Assembly (NCBI RefSeq): GCF_003043455.1
Contig: NZ_PZGG01000002.1
Coordinates: 17,077 to 81,076 of the forward strand
Reading direction: 5' to 3'
From: Staphylococcus simulans
GTDB lineage: Bacteria > Bacillota > Bacilli > Staphylococcales > Staphylococcaceae
DNA length: 64,000 nucleotides
A program made the translations under genes and the position numbers. This document shows positions 1 to 9,291 of the stretch, in pieces. The notes under the pieces are model-generated. The model was given only the letters and a program-made list of their open reading frames with translations. It was not told where the DNA came from and made no database searches. Position 1 is the stretch's first letter. Each line of letters begins with the position of its first letter.

Positions 1-789
1 TAAAGCACGTGCTTTTTGGTTTTGTTGCTGTTCAATTTGTTCGTTCTCGGCACGCATCGCGATATAGTCTTCATAATTTCCAGGATATGTCGTTAATTTA
101 CCTCTATCCAATTCAATAATACGTGTGGAAACTTCATTTAAGAAATAACGATCATGAGTTACAAATAATACAGTATGCGGATATTGTTTCACGTAGTTGA
201 TCAACCATTTAATCGAATCGAAATCTAAATGGTTAGTCGGTTCATCGAGTAATAATAGGTCTGGTTGTTCAATTAAGGTTTTAGCCAAAATAACACGCTT
301 TTGTTGACCGCCTGATAAAGATTTAACCGATACAGACGTATCATGAATACCAAGTTTTGATAAAATCGTTTTAACTTCTGCACTATAGTCCCACGCTTCT
401 GCTTGGTCCATTGCTTCTTGCATTTTCATCATGTGATTCAAGTTTTGGTCATTTTGCGTTTGGCTATATTGTTGTACCGCTTTTTCATAGTCTCTGATTA
501 ACTTTACAGTATCTGTGTCCGCACTCAAGACTTCTTCAAGTACTGTTCTGTCTTTAGTTAAATCTTGCTTCTGAGAAGAATAACGAATGCGATAGTCATT
601 CGGACAATTCACTTCTGCTTCAAAGTCATCATCCAACCCTGCGATAACTTTCAATAATGTACTTTTACCTGTACCGTTAATCCCTACAAGTCCGATACGC
701 TCATGCGCTGAAACAGATAAGTGCAAGTCATCAAAAATCACTTTATCTGCATAAGATTTATGTAAATGTTCAATTTTATACGCTTCCAT
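1..789 (-). CDS. ABC-F family ATPase, 3' end outside window
   Basis: Partial gene running off the left edge; the start codon is the ATG at 789-787, preceded by GGAGG. The visible ~263 residues contain a first nucleotide-binding domain with Walker A (GINGTGKST), signature SGGQQKR, Walker B (LLLLDEPTNHLD) and the switch histidine region (VTHDRYFL), followed by the charged arm linking to a second domain. No membrane segments are seen, so this is an ABC-F translation factor (Uup/YfmR-like) and not a transporter. ABC-F proteins act on the ribosome; which subgroup this belongs to cannot be decided without the second half. It lies just downstream of ltaS on the same strand, separated by a terminator. 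Confidence 0.85.
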   Translation of the reverse strand, partial: MEAYKIEHLHKSYADKVIFDDLHLSVSAHERIGLVGINGTGKSTLLKVIAGLDDDFEAEVNCPNDYRIRYSSQKQDLTKDRTVLEEVLSADTDTVKLIRDYEKAVQQYSQTQNDQNLNHMMKMQEAMDQAEAWDYSAEVKTILSKLGIHDTSVSVKSLSGGQQKRVILAKTLIEQPDLLLLDEPTNHLDFDSIKWLINYVKQYPHTVLFVTHDRYFLNEVSTRIIELDRGKLTTYPGNYEDYIAMRAENEQIEQQQNQKARAL

Positions 790-952
790 GTTATGCCTCC
801 ACTTATGTTCAGTCCGTTCATTCAATTGAGTTTTCAACCTTTATCTCAATTTTCAGTTCTATATATTATACACCCTTTGCGCGTCAAAAGATACTGTTAC
901 AGGTTCATCTTAAGCGGATAATTGTATAAGTTTTGTAAAGGCGTAAATTCCA

Positions 953-990
953 AAAAAAGCGGGCAAATCCTTAAGAGGATTCACCCGCTG
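953..990 (-). terminator. rho-independent terminator of ltaS
   Basis: Arms AGCGGGCAAATCC (958-970) and GGATTCACCCGCT (977-989) form a long hairpin followed on the minus strand by a run of T residues. It lies 22 bp after the ltaS stop codon. Confidence 0.85.
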
Positions 991-1011
991 TTGAAATGAC
1001 TAAGTCATTGA

Positions 1012-2958
1012 TTATTTTTTCTGAGAGCCTTTTGGTCCTGTTTTATATTGGTATTTAGATGGATTTACTTTTTCAAAATCCGGGTTCTTGTAGAATCTGA
1101 ATAAGTCACCATTAAGAACGCTGTCACTCATTTCTAAGTCTTTCTCAACTTGTTGTTTATTTTTCTGCAAGTCAGCAGGTTCTTTTTCTAATGGTTCGTT
1201 CGTTTTATTATCAAATGCTCTACCATTCACATATTTATATTCAGGTGTGATAAAGTCACCGTTTCTGAATGGTACGACTTGTTTATGATCTTTAGATAAT
1301 AAATCTGTACCTAACATTAAGAAGTTCTTAGTATTAATACCTTCTAAGTGAAGTAATGTCGGCATTACGTCAATTTGTCCACCATAAGTGTTGTCAACGC
1401 CGCCTTCTTTACCAGGCACTTTCATCCATAAACCAGTACGGTTCAAGTCCATAAATTTAGCTGGTGTAATTTCTTCCCCAATTAATTTTTCCATTGCTTT
1501 ATTATGGTTTTCAGAAATACCATAGTGGTCACCGTAGATGACAATAACTGAGTCATCATAGATGCCTTGTTTCTTCAATTCATTGATATATTCTTCTAAA
1601 GCACTATCCATGTAGTTCGCTGTTTGTACATAACCGTCTACTGTCGCATCACCAGTGTTAGGTTTTTCAATTCCTGCTTCATCTGGTGATAATGTGAATG
1701 GATAATGGTTTGTCAATGTAATCAAGTGTGAATAGAATGGTTTTTTCATTTTAGATTGATATTCTGCTGATTCTTTAAAGAATGGTTTATCTTTCAACCC
1801 TAAGTTTTCAATGTTTTCAGGACTCATATCGTAGTAAGTCGCATCATAGAATTTATCAATACCGAAATGTTTGTAAACTTGATCACGGTTCCAGAATGTT
1901 TTGTAGTCACCGTGCATAACGTTGCTTGTGTAGCCACGTTTTTGATCAAGAATTGCTGGTAATGATTGATACGTATTAGAACCTTTCAATGAGTACGCTG
2001 AACCTTGCGGCAAGCCATATAAGCTGTTATCCATTGTGAATTCAGCATCTGATGTTTTACCTTGTCCAGTTTGGTGGAAGAAGTTTGGATAATATTTATA
2101 ACCTTCTTGTCCTGAAGACAATTTGTTAAGGAAAGGTGTCACTTCTTTACCATTGACTTTTTTATTGATCAAGAAAGTTTGGAAACTTTCTAAATGGATT
2201 TTAATAATGTTTTTCTTTTTACCTGCACCATAATATTCTGGGTTAGGTTCTACTTCTGCTTGTCTTTGTTTTGTGTAGTTCAATACTTTTGTTAAATCAT
2301 CTTCAGAGGCCATTGCTTTTTCTTGATGGTTTTGAATTGATTTCACACCATCATAAACTGTGAAGTTATAAGGGCCAAGATATTTAACTAAGTATTTATG
2401 GTCGAATGTACGTGTTAATAATTCAGGACGGTCAGTTTCTGCAAATGCTAAGTTCAAGAAGAATAAAGCAACTGAAACTGCCATTACAACTGGAACAAAT
2501 TTCTTGCTGAAAGTACGTGTATCTAACCATTTTGATTTAAAGATCAAAATAAATAGATAAATGATTGTATCTAAGAAATACACGAAATCGTACCATTTGA
2601 ATGACGCAGATACTGCGCCTCCCATAGATTCAACGTTACCTACTTGGTTTAAAGTACTGAATGTTAAAAAGTCTGAGAAGAATCTAAAGTAAACAACGTT
2701 TGCATATAGCAAGAAAGTTAATAAGAATCCGCCGATGAGCATAAACCAAAACGCCTTCTTACCTTTAAAGAACAAGAATACGCTTAGAATTAATGCGAGT
2801 AAGCTGTATGGATTCATTAACAAAATCAAGTTTTGGACTAATCCTTTAACTCCTAAAGAAAAATCAACATAATAAGCAAAGTATGTCTTCAAACTTACTG
2901 TTAAAACAGTCAGTAAGAAAAAGACAAAAATGCTTATTTTCTTTTTCTGCAGACTCAT
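1012..2958 (-). CDS. ltaS: lipoteichoic acid synthase LtaS
   Basis: Polymerises the polyglycerolphosphate backbone of type I lipoteichoic acid from phosphatidylglycerol at the outer membrane face. The protein has 648 residues, about the family length. Five transmembrane segments fill residues 8-175. A signal-peptidase-like site (AMA, 215-217) precedes the extracellular sulfatase-type domain. The metal/catalytic residues are visible: Glu257 in HLESF, the nucleophile Thr302 in GKTSDAEF and the Asp-His pair in YGDHYG near 477. It is transcribed alone, between its own terminator and a long upstream gap. The identification is by direct sequence resemblance to S. aureus LtaS. Confidence 0.97.
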   Translation of the reverse strand: MSLQKKKISIFVFFLLTVLTVSLKTYFAYYVDFSLGVKGLVQNLILLMNPYSLLALILSVFLFFKGKKAFWFMLIGGFLLTFLLYANVVYFRFFSDFLTFSTLNQVGNVESMGGAVSASFKWYDFVYFLDTIIYLFILIFKSKWLDTRTFSKKFVPVVMAVSVALFFLNLAFAETDRPELLTRTFDHKYLVKYLGPYNFTVYDGVKSIQNHQEKAMASEDDLTKVLNYTKQRQAEVEPNPEYYGAGKKKNIIKIHLESFQTFLINKKVNGKEVTPFLNKLSSGQEGYKYYPNFFHQTGQGKTSDAEFTMDNSLYGLPQGSAYSLKGSNTYQSLPAILDQKRGYTSNVMHGDYKTFWNRDQVYKHFGIDKFYDATYYDMSPENIENLGLKDKPFFKESAEYQSKMKKPFYSHLITLTNHYPFTLSPDEAGIEKPNTGDATVDGYVQTANYMDSALEEYINELKKQGIYDDSVIVIYGDHYGISENHNKAMEKLIGEEITPAKFMDLNRTGLWMKVPGKEGGVDNTYGGQIDVMPTLLHLEGINTKNFLMLGTDLLSKDHKQVVPFRNGDFITPEYKYVNGRAFDNKTNEPLEKEPADLQKNKQQVEKDLEMSDSVLNGDLFRFYKNPDFEKVNPSKYQYKTGPKGSQKK

Positions 2959-3462
2959 GTGTGTCTCCCCCGTTATTGTTATTTAGTATTCAATCAATCA
3001 TCAAACAGTACCATTTCCCGTTTACATTTTAGTATTTGTTATAGAAAAGATTGCTGCTCAATGGCCAATCAATTAAAAGCGAAGCAGTCTTCAGCTGCTT
3101 CTAATCTCTGTATTTTCAGTTATTGCGTCATTTTTCATTTTAATTTCTCTAATTTATATTCATCAAAAATTTACATTGCCTACTTCTTTGTAACACTATT
3201 GTAACAAAAATCACGTAGTACAGTAACTAAATATAGAACATTTCACACGACATTTCAAGCGAAAACCCAGTCAAAATAAACATATTACACTTTATTTTTT
3301 CTATGTTAATTTAATGCTAAGCGAAGATAAAAAGCTTTCATAATGCATGTTAAGGTTGTTCGCTTTTATTTTGAATTCGGATTAATAATATAAAATTATA
3401 CAGGAAGTCACACACGATTGAATCAGACTCCAGCCTTAGAATTAAGATATTTGTTTTATGCA
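2959..3462. other. 500-bp gap upstream of ltaS, with two hairpins
   Basis: No convincing gene. It must hold the ltaS promoter. An inverted repeat near 3090-3112 (GAAGCAG/CTGCTTC) may lie in the ltaS leader. A second hairpin near 3318-3366 (AAGCGAA/TTCGCTT) is followed on the plus strand by a T-rich stretch but has no plus-strand gene in front of it. The short open frames here lack ribosome binding sites and look non-coding. Confidence 0.4.
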
Positions 3463-3497
3463 TTAAAAAAACTGAGAAAGCGACTATCTTTCTCAGT
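3463..3497 (-). terminator. terminator after pxpC
   Basis: Arms ACTGAGAAAG (3471-3480) and CTTTCTCAGT (3488-3497), followed on the minus strand by a T tract. It ends the pab-pxp block. Confidence 0.85.
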
Positions 3498-3523
3498 TGA
3501 TTCATTCAAAGTAACGTATCATA

Positions 3524-4528
3524 TTATTTATTCATTTCTTGCATCATACGGTATTCAATCCCATGAAACAGTTGTTGTAACCAACTGCTATATTTCATTA
3601 AGTTATTTTCCGCAGTATAAATATCAATATATTGGAATTTCAAACGTGCACCTTGTGGTTTTTGCGCAAGTTTTGTTAAATGATAGCTCGCAATCGTACC
3701 TAGTTGCGGATAACTTCCTAAAGTGTAGTGGTCATTCAATAAGATAATTGGTGATCCATCACGCTTCACTTGAATCGTACCACGTTTTACTGATTGGTGC
3801 GGTGGCATATCATCATAAAAGGCTTTAACTGGATCTCCTTCTAGAATCATCCCAGCACGATTTGCTTTACTAGTTACTTTATATTCACCATATGTAAAGC
3901 GATTTAAAGTTTCTTCATCAAAGTCCTCTGCCCCTTTATTTAATACTACATGGAACATATCAGACATATAGTTGAAAGAAAGTGCGTAACCATCAATACC
4001 CCAATCTGTTTTATGTGTTACTTTCAAGTTATCGAATAACTTCAGATGACGCTTAGTATAGTTGCGTTTCATATTAATCGCATCGCCTGCTTGCAATGCA
4101 CGACCTTCGTAACCACCAATTTTAGATAAGAAATCTGTTGAAGTTGAGCCTAGCCACTCTTCAAGTTCTACGCCGCCGCCGATTGCTAAATAGACACGAG
4201 ACGTACGGTTAGATTCAGAGAACTGTAAGACATCGCCTTTTTCCACTAAATACAATTTATTTGGCAAAATACGCATGTTTTGTGTCCATGCTTTAAAATT
4301 ACCGCCAGAAAGCGCAATTAATGTCGGTTCAGTAAATCGAATACGGGCCATTTTAGTCGTCATCTCTAATGTTGCTTCATTTTTATCATTCGCAACCAAG
4401 CGATTCGCAATTTCATGTGCTAAGAAATCAATTGCACCGCCAGGAATGACACCATCATGCTCGTAACCTTGACGGCCAAAGTCTTGGAAGCTTGAAAAAA
4501 GTCCTGGATTTTCAATTATGATTGACAT
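3524..4528 (-). CDS. pxpC: 5-oxoprolinase subunit C / carboxyltransferase-like protein (PxpC, KipA family)
   Basis: A 334-residue protein of the biotin-dependent carboxyltransferase CT_A_B (AHS2) family. The N terminus NPGLFSSFQDFGR and the following GVIPGGAIDFLAHEIAN segment are typical. With PxpA and PxpB this family hydrolyses 5-oxoproline to glutamate using ATP. The Bacillus homologue was first described as KipA. The gene overlaps pxpB by 13 nt, so the two are translationally coupled. No LamB/YcsF (PxpA) gene is in the window, so the complete enzyme would need a partner encoded elsewhere. It is in frame and intact. Confidence 0.88.
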   Translation of the reverse strand: MSIIIENPGLFSSFQDFGRQGYEHDGVIPGGAIDFLAHEIANRLVANDKNEATLEMTTKMARIRFTEPTLIALSGGNFKAWTQNMRILPNKLYLVEKGDVLQFSESNRTSRVYLAIGGGVELEEWLGSTSTDFLSKIGGYEGRALQAGDAINMKRNYTKRHLKLFDNLKVTHKTDWGIDGYALSFNYMSDMFHVVLNKGAEDFDEETLNRFTYGEYKVTSKANRAGMILEGDPVKAFYDDMPPHQSVKRGTIQVKRDGSPIILLNDHYTLGSYPQLGTIASYHLTKLAQKPQGARLKFQYIDIYTAENNLMKYSSWLQQLFHGIEYRMMQEMNK

Positions 4529-5223
4529 GATTCACGGCCTCCTACAGTTTCGTTTTCAGGTTCAGCTGGCGTGAACCGTACAGTGTCGCCTAATTTTAAC
4601 AAAGTGAAATCTTCTTTTTCTGGGTTGAATAAACGAACAGGTGTATAACCGATCACAAGCCAGTCACCGTATGTATCAGTTGTGACTACACCACATTTCT
4701 TACCTTCAAGGATAACAGAACCTGCTGGAATAAATTTCTGTTCATCTCCTGTATGGTTAACATAAATACGTTCATTTAATCCTGTTAAATACGGGAATCC
4801 TGGTGAATAGCCCATCATAGATACGAAGTATGTTTTATTCGCATGCAATGAAATGAACTCTTCTTCGCTCATTCCGAAGTATTCTACCAATTCTGCTAAA
4901 TCCGGGCCATACTCGCCCCCATAATAAACTGGTAATTCTACAGGCATTTTTACCGCATCCCCATGTCTCACTTCGATTTTGATAGAGTGCAGTAAGTCTG
5001 TCATATATTGGAATGGTGAGGTAATATGATGATGCTTCATCATATCTCGTGCATTATAGACAATCATCATATCAGATTCAGTCGGCACGATTTCTGTAAT
5101 AAATGGATAATTTTGTTCTAATAGATAAGAACGTAATGCTAACAGATCTTCTGTTGTATGTTGTGTGACTTCTTTTTCCACAGAAACCACAATTGCTTTG
5201 TCACCTTGACTATAAATTTTCAT
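4516..5223 (-). CDS. pxpB: 5-oxoprolinase subunit B (PxpB, KipI family)
   Basis: A 235-residue CT_C_D (AHS1) family protein. The segment MGYSPGFPYLTGL and the following IPAGSV are hallmark motifs. Known roles in the family are 5-oxoproline hydrolysis with PxpA and PxpC and, in Bacillus, inhibition of sporulation kinase KinA (KipI). Staphylococci do not sporulate, so the metabolic role is preferred. The start at 5223 is supported by AGAGGTG seven or eight bases upstream. It sits 16 bp downstream of a small membrane protein gene and overlaps pxpC, forming a short operon. Confidence 0.88.
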   Translation of the reverse strand: MKIYSQGDKAIVVSVEKEVTQHTTEDLLALRSYLLEQNYPFITEIVPTESDMMIVYNARDMMKHHHITSPFQYMTDLLHSIKIEVRHGDAVKMPVELPVYYGGEYGPDLAELVEYFGMSEEEFISLHANKTYFVSMMGYSPGFPYLTGLNERIYVNHTGDEQKFIPAGSVILEGKKCGVVTTDTYGDWLVIGYTPVRLFNPEKEDFTLLKLGDTVRFTPAEPENETVGGRESCQS

Positions 5224-5239
5224 AATGCACCTCTAGTCT

Positions 5240-5446
5240 TCATTGATTATAAAAGATATTAAGTAACCTCAAAATATACGTCATCATCATCTTCATAAAG
5301 TAATATATGAGCACGAGTTGGATAAGCAGCATTACACCAACAACGGCTTTTGCTGCTAAAGGTTTCTGTTGTTGTAGGAAATAGCGTGCCAACCGCTTCG
5401 CAACCCATATTACCGCAACGATTAATATCAGGACAATTCCAATCAT
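5240..5446 (-). CDS. small two-helix membrane protein of unknown function
   Basis: A 68-residue protein with two predicted membrane helices (about residues 2-20 and 32-55) joined by a basic loop (KRLARYFLQQQK). An AAAGGTG ribosome binding site precedes the ATG at suitable distance, and pxpB begins 16 bp after the stop, so it is probably a real gene co-transcribed with pxpBC. No family is recognised. Its position suggests a link to 5-oxoproline metabolism or transport, but this is only context. Confidence 0.6.
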   Translation of the reverse strand: MIGIVLILIVAVIWVAKRLARYFLQQQKPLAAKAVVGVMLLIQLVLIYYFMKMMMTYILRLLNIFYNQ

Positions 5447-5499
5447 GCTGTCACCTTTTTATACCCTTCTGCTACTTTCAAGTTTAATCATACTTAATT

Positions 5500-6111
5500 T
5501 TAAAGATTAATCTGTATCTCGGCAACCTCTCGCAAGCTATTTATCAAGAAAAGCTCCGCTTCATGTGATTCTAATTTTTCTCTTAACTCATCTATCGTAT
5601 AATCTTTTTCTTCCACTTTACCCTCGTCTAATAACTGTTCACGCATGCATCCTTTTAAGAAATCATTTTCAAAACAGGGCGTATAGTATTTACCTTCTTC
5701 TTTAACCAATACATTGCCGATATCAAATTCTAAAACTTTACCTTGCAAATTATAAAAAAGTACGACATCAGTTTCATGAAGATGTTCTACATGTTCACGA
5801 TGAGACGTTTTATTGACATATTGCCAATTTGGATAATCCGAACGCATCAATTGCGCTTGAGCAGTGAAGCTACTTTTTTCAGGCAAGTCGACACATTGAT
5901 AAGTCAGTTCGCCAGATTCATCTGCCATGACTTTCAAACGATAGATGCCTGTTGGATATTCATTTTTAATACCTGCGATAAACGCTTCCCATTTAACTTC
6001 AGGTAATGGGATAGAAAGTTGCTTCGCTGACTGTAAAATACGCGCTTTGTGATAATCTCGACGTGGAATTTTTCCTTCGGATAATCGCATTGTCTCAAAT
6101 AAATACATCAT
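5500..6111 (-). CDS. pabC: aminodeoxychorismate lyase-like PLP enzyme (PabC)
   Basis: A class IV aminotransferase-fold protein of about 203 residues. The start MRLSEGKIPRRDYHKAR and the central NKTSHREH are the usual motifs of short Gram-positive PabC proteins. It converts 4-amino-4-deoxychorismate to p-aminobenzoate and pyruvate for folate synthesis. I chose the ATG at 6111, just downstream of GGAG; the upstream in-frame GTG at 6117 overlaps the ribosome binding site, and the ATG at 6108 is equally possible. It follows pabB directly, whose stop codon overlaps the binding site, so the pair is coupled. Confidence 0.85.
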   Translation of the reverse strand: MMYLFETMRLSEGKIPRRDYHKARILQSAKQLSIPLPEVKWEAFIAGIKNEYPTGIYRLKVMADESGELTYQCVDLPEKSSFTAQAQLMRSDYPNWQYVNKTSHREHVEHLHETDVVLFYNLQGKVLEFDIGNVLVKEEGKYYTPCFENDFLKGCMREQLLDEGKVEEKDYTIDELREKLESHEAELFLINSLREVAEIQINL

Positions 6112-6113
6112 TA

Positions 6114-7259
6114 TCACTCCAATATTCTAGTTTTCGCTTCAAACTCTGCGACTTCTGCTTCTGGATCTGAATCAATCGTGATACCTGCACCTACACCATA
6201 GACTGCTTCGCCTTCAATATACTGCACTGTACGTATCGGCACATTAAATATGGATGGACCGTTTGGAATCATTAACCCGATGGTACCACAATAAACATGT
6301 CGCGGTGTACCTTCTAATGCTTTAATATAGCGCATTGTATTTAATTTAGGTGCACCAGTAATCGAACCGCATGGAAAGAGTGCAGTCAAAATACGATGTA
6401 ATGAAGTTGCTTTCGGCAATTGCCCTGTGACCATACTCGTCATTTGAAAGACGGTTTGATAACGTTCAATATGAAACGGTTGATACACTTTTACACTACC
6501 TGGCTTTGAAATACGTGCAATATCATTACGTAATAAATCAACAATCATTACATTTTCTGCTTGATCCTTTTTAGACTGTGCTAATTGTTGATAATAATAG
6601 TCATCCTCTGTTTTATCTTTCCCTCTCGGCATAGTCCCTTTCATCGGTTTACTCAATACCACATCTTCCATATTCTTAAAGGAACCTCTTTGAAAGAACA
6701 GTTCAGGAGAAATTGATGCGATTTGTAATTCATCTGTATCAAGCAATGCTGTGTAGTTGCCATGACTGCTTCGTGTTAAATAATCATACATCTCGCTAAT
6801 CGGCATACGAATGCGGTCATACATACGTGTTGTGTAATTCACTTGATATGTATTACCTTCTACAATTGCTGCTTGAACTTGTTGGATATGTTGAATCATA
6901 GTTGATTTAGTCAAGCGGAACTCAAAGTGCGGACGTGCAAATATAGTCTTATCTTTTACTTCTTCCCTTGTTTCAGGCACTTCAAATATATAGGCTGCTG
7001 CGTAAACATAATTGGAAGTTTCAGGTAGATGAACTGCCATTTCAGAATTAAAGGCAGGTGCTGCTTCATAAGGTAAGTACACACAAACAAAATGTCCCGA
7101 TAGTTGCGCGTGTTCAGCGAAATCAATAACTTCATGTACTTCACTTAAATCATAAGCAATCTTCTGTTCTAAAATAGTATTAAAACTATATTGATACTGC
7201 TTACAATCTGTTTCATCTGTGTAATATCTATAATTAAAGTGCGCGTGCAATGTTTTCAC
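6114..7259 (-). CDS. pabB: aminodeoxychorismate synthase component I (PabB)
   Basis: A chorismate-binding enzyme of about 381 residues that aminates chorismate using ammonia from PabA. The C-terminal half holds the family signatures KPMKGTMPRG, DLLRNDI and PCGSITGAPK. The open frame extends upstream to an ATG at 7304, but that would overlap pabA by 71 nt and has no ribosome binding site. GTG at 7259 (or TTG at 7250, which has AGGTG ahead of it) gives a product of normal length and a modest overlap with pabA. It forms the operon pabA-pabB-pabC. Confidence 0.9.
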   Translation of the reverse strand: MKTLHAHFNYRYYTDETDCKQYQYSFNTILEQKIAYDLSEVHEVIDFAEHAQLSGHFVCVYLPYEAAPAFNSEMAVHLPETSNYVYAAAYIFEVPETREEVKDKTIFARPHFEFRLTKSTMIQHIQQVQAAIVEGNTYQVNYTTRMYDRIRMPISEMYDYLTRSSHGNYTALLDTDELQIASISPELFFQRGSFKNMEDVVLSKPMKGTMPRGKDKTEDDYYYQQLAQSKKDQAENVMIVDLLRNDIARISKPGSVKVYQPFHIERYQTVFQMTSMVTGQLPKATSLHRILTALFPCGSITGAPKLNTMRYIKALEGTPRHVYCGTIGLMIPNGPSIFNVPIRTVQYIEGEAVYGVGAGITIDSDPEAEVAEFEAKTRILE

Positions 7260-7827
7260 CTGCCTGTTGAAGAAATAGTCTGATTTGTGCATGGCCGTAT
7301 TCACTTAAGATAGATTCAGGGTGATATTGCACACCATAAATCGGATAACTTTTATGCGCCACTGCCATCACAATTTGTTCTTCATTATATGCTGTAACTT
7401 CTAGCTCACTTGGCATACGCAATGCATCTGCACATAAGGAATGATAGCGCATGACATAAAATTGCTTAGGCAACCCAGCAAAAATGCCTTGCTCATTTGT
7501 CGTAATCAACGTCGTGTGTCCATGCACAGGACGTGAACTATGAATAATAGCGCCGCCATAATGTTCAACCATTAATTGAAATCCTAAACATACACCTAAA
7601 ATAGGTACACTGTCTTCAAAGTTATTAATGACATCATGTAAAATCGGATAATCACTTGGACTTCCTGGGCCTGGGGAAATCACAATCGCATGTGGCTGCA
7701 TTGTTTTCAATGCCTCTATATTTACATCATCCACATCAATAACTCTCACATCTTCATTACTTTCTGTTTTCAGATAATCTACTAAGTTATATGTAAATGA
7801 GTCTTTGTTGTCTATCATTATAATCAT
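7234..7827 (-). CDS. pabA: aminodeoxychorismate synthase glutamine amidotransferase (PabA)
   Basis: A class I glutamine amidotransferase (TrpG/PabA type) of about 197 residues. Visible motifs are DNKDSFTYNL at the N terminus, the oxyanion segment SPGPGSP, the nucleophile Cys in GVCLGFQ, and the catalytic His-Glu in YHPES. It supplies ammonia to PabB. No trp genes lie nearby and pabB and pabC follow, so folate synthesis is the assignment. The start is ATG 7827, with AAGGGG 11 nt upstream; a TTG at 7833 in the same frame is an alternative. First gene of the pab operon. Confidence 0.93.
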   Translation of the reverse strand: MIIMIDNKDSFTYNLVDYLKTESNEDVRVIDVDDVNIEALKTMQPHAIVISPGPGSPSDYPILHDVINNFEDSVPILGVCLGFQLMVEHYGGAIIHSSRPVHGHTTLITTNEQGIFAGLPKQFYVMRYHSLCADALRMPSELEVTAYNEEQIVMAVAHKSYPIYGVQYHPESILSEYGHAQIRLFLQQAGENIARAL

Positions 7828-7984
7828 ACTCAACTTGTCCCCTTACTCAACATTCTATTTGTTTCGTCGAACAATGCTTTTAACTTCATTTTACAAGATG
7901 TCACATGATTTTGTAATAGCAGAAGCAGAGACACCTTGATTTTACCTAGGAAATATATTATTCTATCTATCGACATAGAAACAC

Positions 7985-8150
7985 AGAGGTTCCTAGCTGA
8001 TACCCTCTATAAAAAACTAGACTTTTACTTTCAATCGTCTATCTTTTATAGAGATAGTCAATATACTACGTCATTGTCTATATCAACTCGAACCTAAAAG
8101 CGTTATTTTGAATTATCAAGATACACGCACTTTAGCGTTCGAGTTTTTTT
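7985..8150 (+). promoter_or_regulatory. preQ1-I riboswitch with terminator, upstream of queC
   Basis: The sequence AGAGGTTC (7985-7992), TAGCT, ACCCTCT and the A-rich AAAAAACTA (to 8019) matches the class-I preQ1 aptamer: a P1 stem of AGAGG with CCTCT, a short loop, and an A-rich tail that folds back as a pseudoknot. Downstream, CTCGAAC (8087-8093) pairs with GTTCGAG (8137-8143) and is followed by seven T residues, forming an intrinsic terminator. The expected logic is that preQ1 binding favours termination and switches off queuosine precursor synthesis. Confidence 0.92.
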
Positions 8151-8192
8151 ATTGATTTAGCTAGGTCATCACTTTAAAGGAGAGATTGACTT

Positions 8193-8864
8193 ATGGCACC
8201 CCATAAACTTGATGATGATAAAGCACTCGTCGTTTTCAGCGGCGGACAAGACAGTACGACTTGTCTCTTTTATGCGAAGGAAAAATTTAAAGAAGTAGAA
8301 CTTGTGACTTTCCAATATGGTCAACGTCACGATACTGAAATTGAAGTCGCAAAACAAATTGCACAAGAACAAGGATTAAAACATCACATTTTAGACATGT
8401 CTTTATTATCTCAACTCACACCGAATGCGTTAACTCAACATGATTTACAAATTGAAGATACTGATGATGGTGTACCGAACACCTTCGTTCCAGCACGCAA
8501 CTTATTATTCTTATCATTTGCAGGTGCTTTAGCTTATCAGATTAAAGCACGTCATATTATTACTGGTGTATGTGAAACAGACTTTTCTGGATATCCAGAC
8601 TGTCGCGATGATTTTGTGAAATCCATGAATGTCACATTAAATTTATCGATGGATAAGAATTTTGTGATTCACACACCACTGATGTGGTTAGATAAAAAAG
8701 AAACTTGGGCATTAAGTGATGAACTTGGTGTCTTAGATTATGTAAGATATAACACATTGACTTGCTATAACGGGATTATCGCAGATGGCTGCGGTGAATG
8801 TCCGGCTTGTCAATTACGTGCACGCGGTTTAAACGCTTATTTAGCAGAAAAAGGAGTGAACTGA
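8193..8864 (+). CDS. queC: 7-cyano-7-deazaguanine synthase QueC
   Basis: Converts 7-carboxy-7-deazaguanine to preQ0 with ATP and ammonia in queuosine synthesis. The 223-residue protein shows the N-type ATP pyrophosphatase loop SGGQDSTT (about residues 16-23) and a C-terminal zinc site [10 protein letters not shown] preceded by an upstream Cys (TCYNG). The ATG is preceded by AAGGAGAG. It is the first gene behind the preQ1 riboswitch; queD follows after one base, so queCDE form one unit. Confidence 0.97.
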   Translation: MAPHKLDDDKALVVFSGGQDSTTCLFYAKEKFKEVELVTFQYGQRHDTEIEVAKQIAQEQGLKHHILDMSLLSQLTPNALTQHDLQIEDTDDGVPNTFVPARNLLFLSFAGALAYQIKARHIITGVCETDFSGYPDCRDDFVKSMNVTLNLSMDKNFVIHTPLMWLDKKETWALSDELGVLDYVRYNTLTCYNGIIADGCGECPACQLRARGLNAYLAEKGVN

Positions 8865-8865
8865 T

Positions 8866-9291
8866 TTGTTACAACAAATTTATCCAACAGTTGTCCATCC
8901 CTATGCTTTCGAATTAAATAAAGACTTCCATTTCGCAGCTGCACACTATATTCCTTGCGAAGATGCAGGTAAATGTGTACGTACACATGGCCACACATAT
9001 TTTGTTAACTTGACTATCGTTGGTGACGAGCTTGATCATAGTGGTTTCTTAATCAACTTTGCAGCGTTGAAAAAGCAAATTCATGAACAGTTTGATCATT
9101 ATTTATTAAATGATTTACCGCAGTTCAAAGATAAAATGCCATCTACTGAAGTGGTTGCACAAACCATTTGTCAGCTTACAGAAGAGATTTTAGAAAAACA
9201 GCCGAACCGCCCTAAATGTGCACAAGTTTATTTACGCGAAACACCATCCAGCTATGTGGTTTATCGTCCTAAGGAGTTCCGTCATGGCTAA
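8866..9291 (+). CDS. queD: 6-carboxy-5,6,7,8-tetrahydropterin synthase QueD
   Basis: A 141-residue PTPS-fold enzyme that converts dihydroneopterin triphosphate to 6-carboxytetrahydropterin, the second step of queuosine synthesis. Zinc-binding histidines are seen in FAAAHYIP and HGHTY, with Cys in CEDAGKC and later DHYLLND. Translation starts at a TTG (8866) with AAGGAG overlapping the end of queC. The 3' end overlaps queE by 8 nt. The GTP cyclohydrolase that supplies the substrate (FolE) is not in this window. Confidence 0.95.
   Translation: MLQQIYPTVVHPYAFELNKDFHFAAAHYIPCEDAGKCVRTHGHTYFVNLTIVGDELDHSGFLINFAALKKQIHEQFDHYLLNDLPQFKDKMPSTEVVAQTICQLTEEILEKQPNRPKCAQVYLRETPSSYVVYRPKEFRHG

Noticed and set aside
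3418..3747. 109-codon plus-strand frame at the end of pxpC
   Set aside because: Runs through the pxpC terminator and antisense to pxpC; no start signal.
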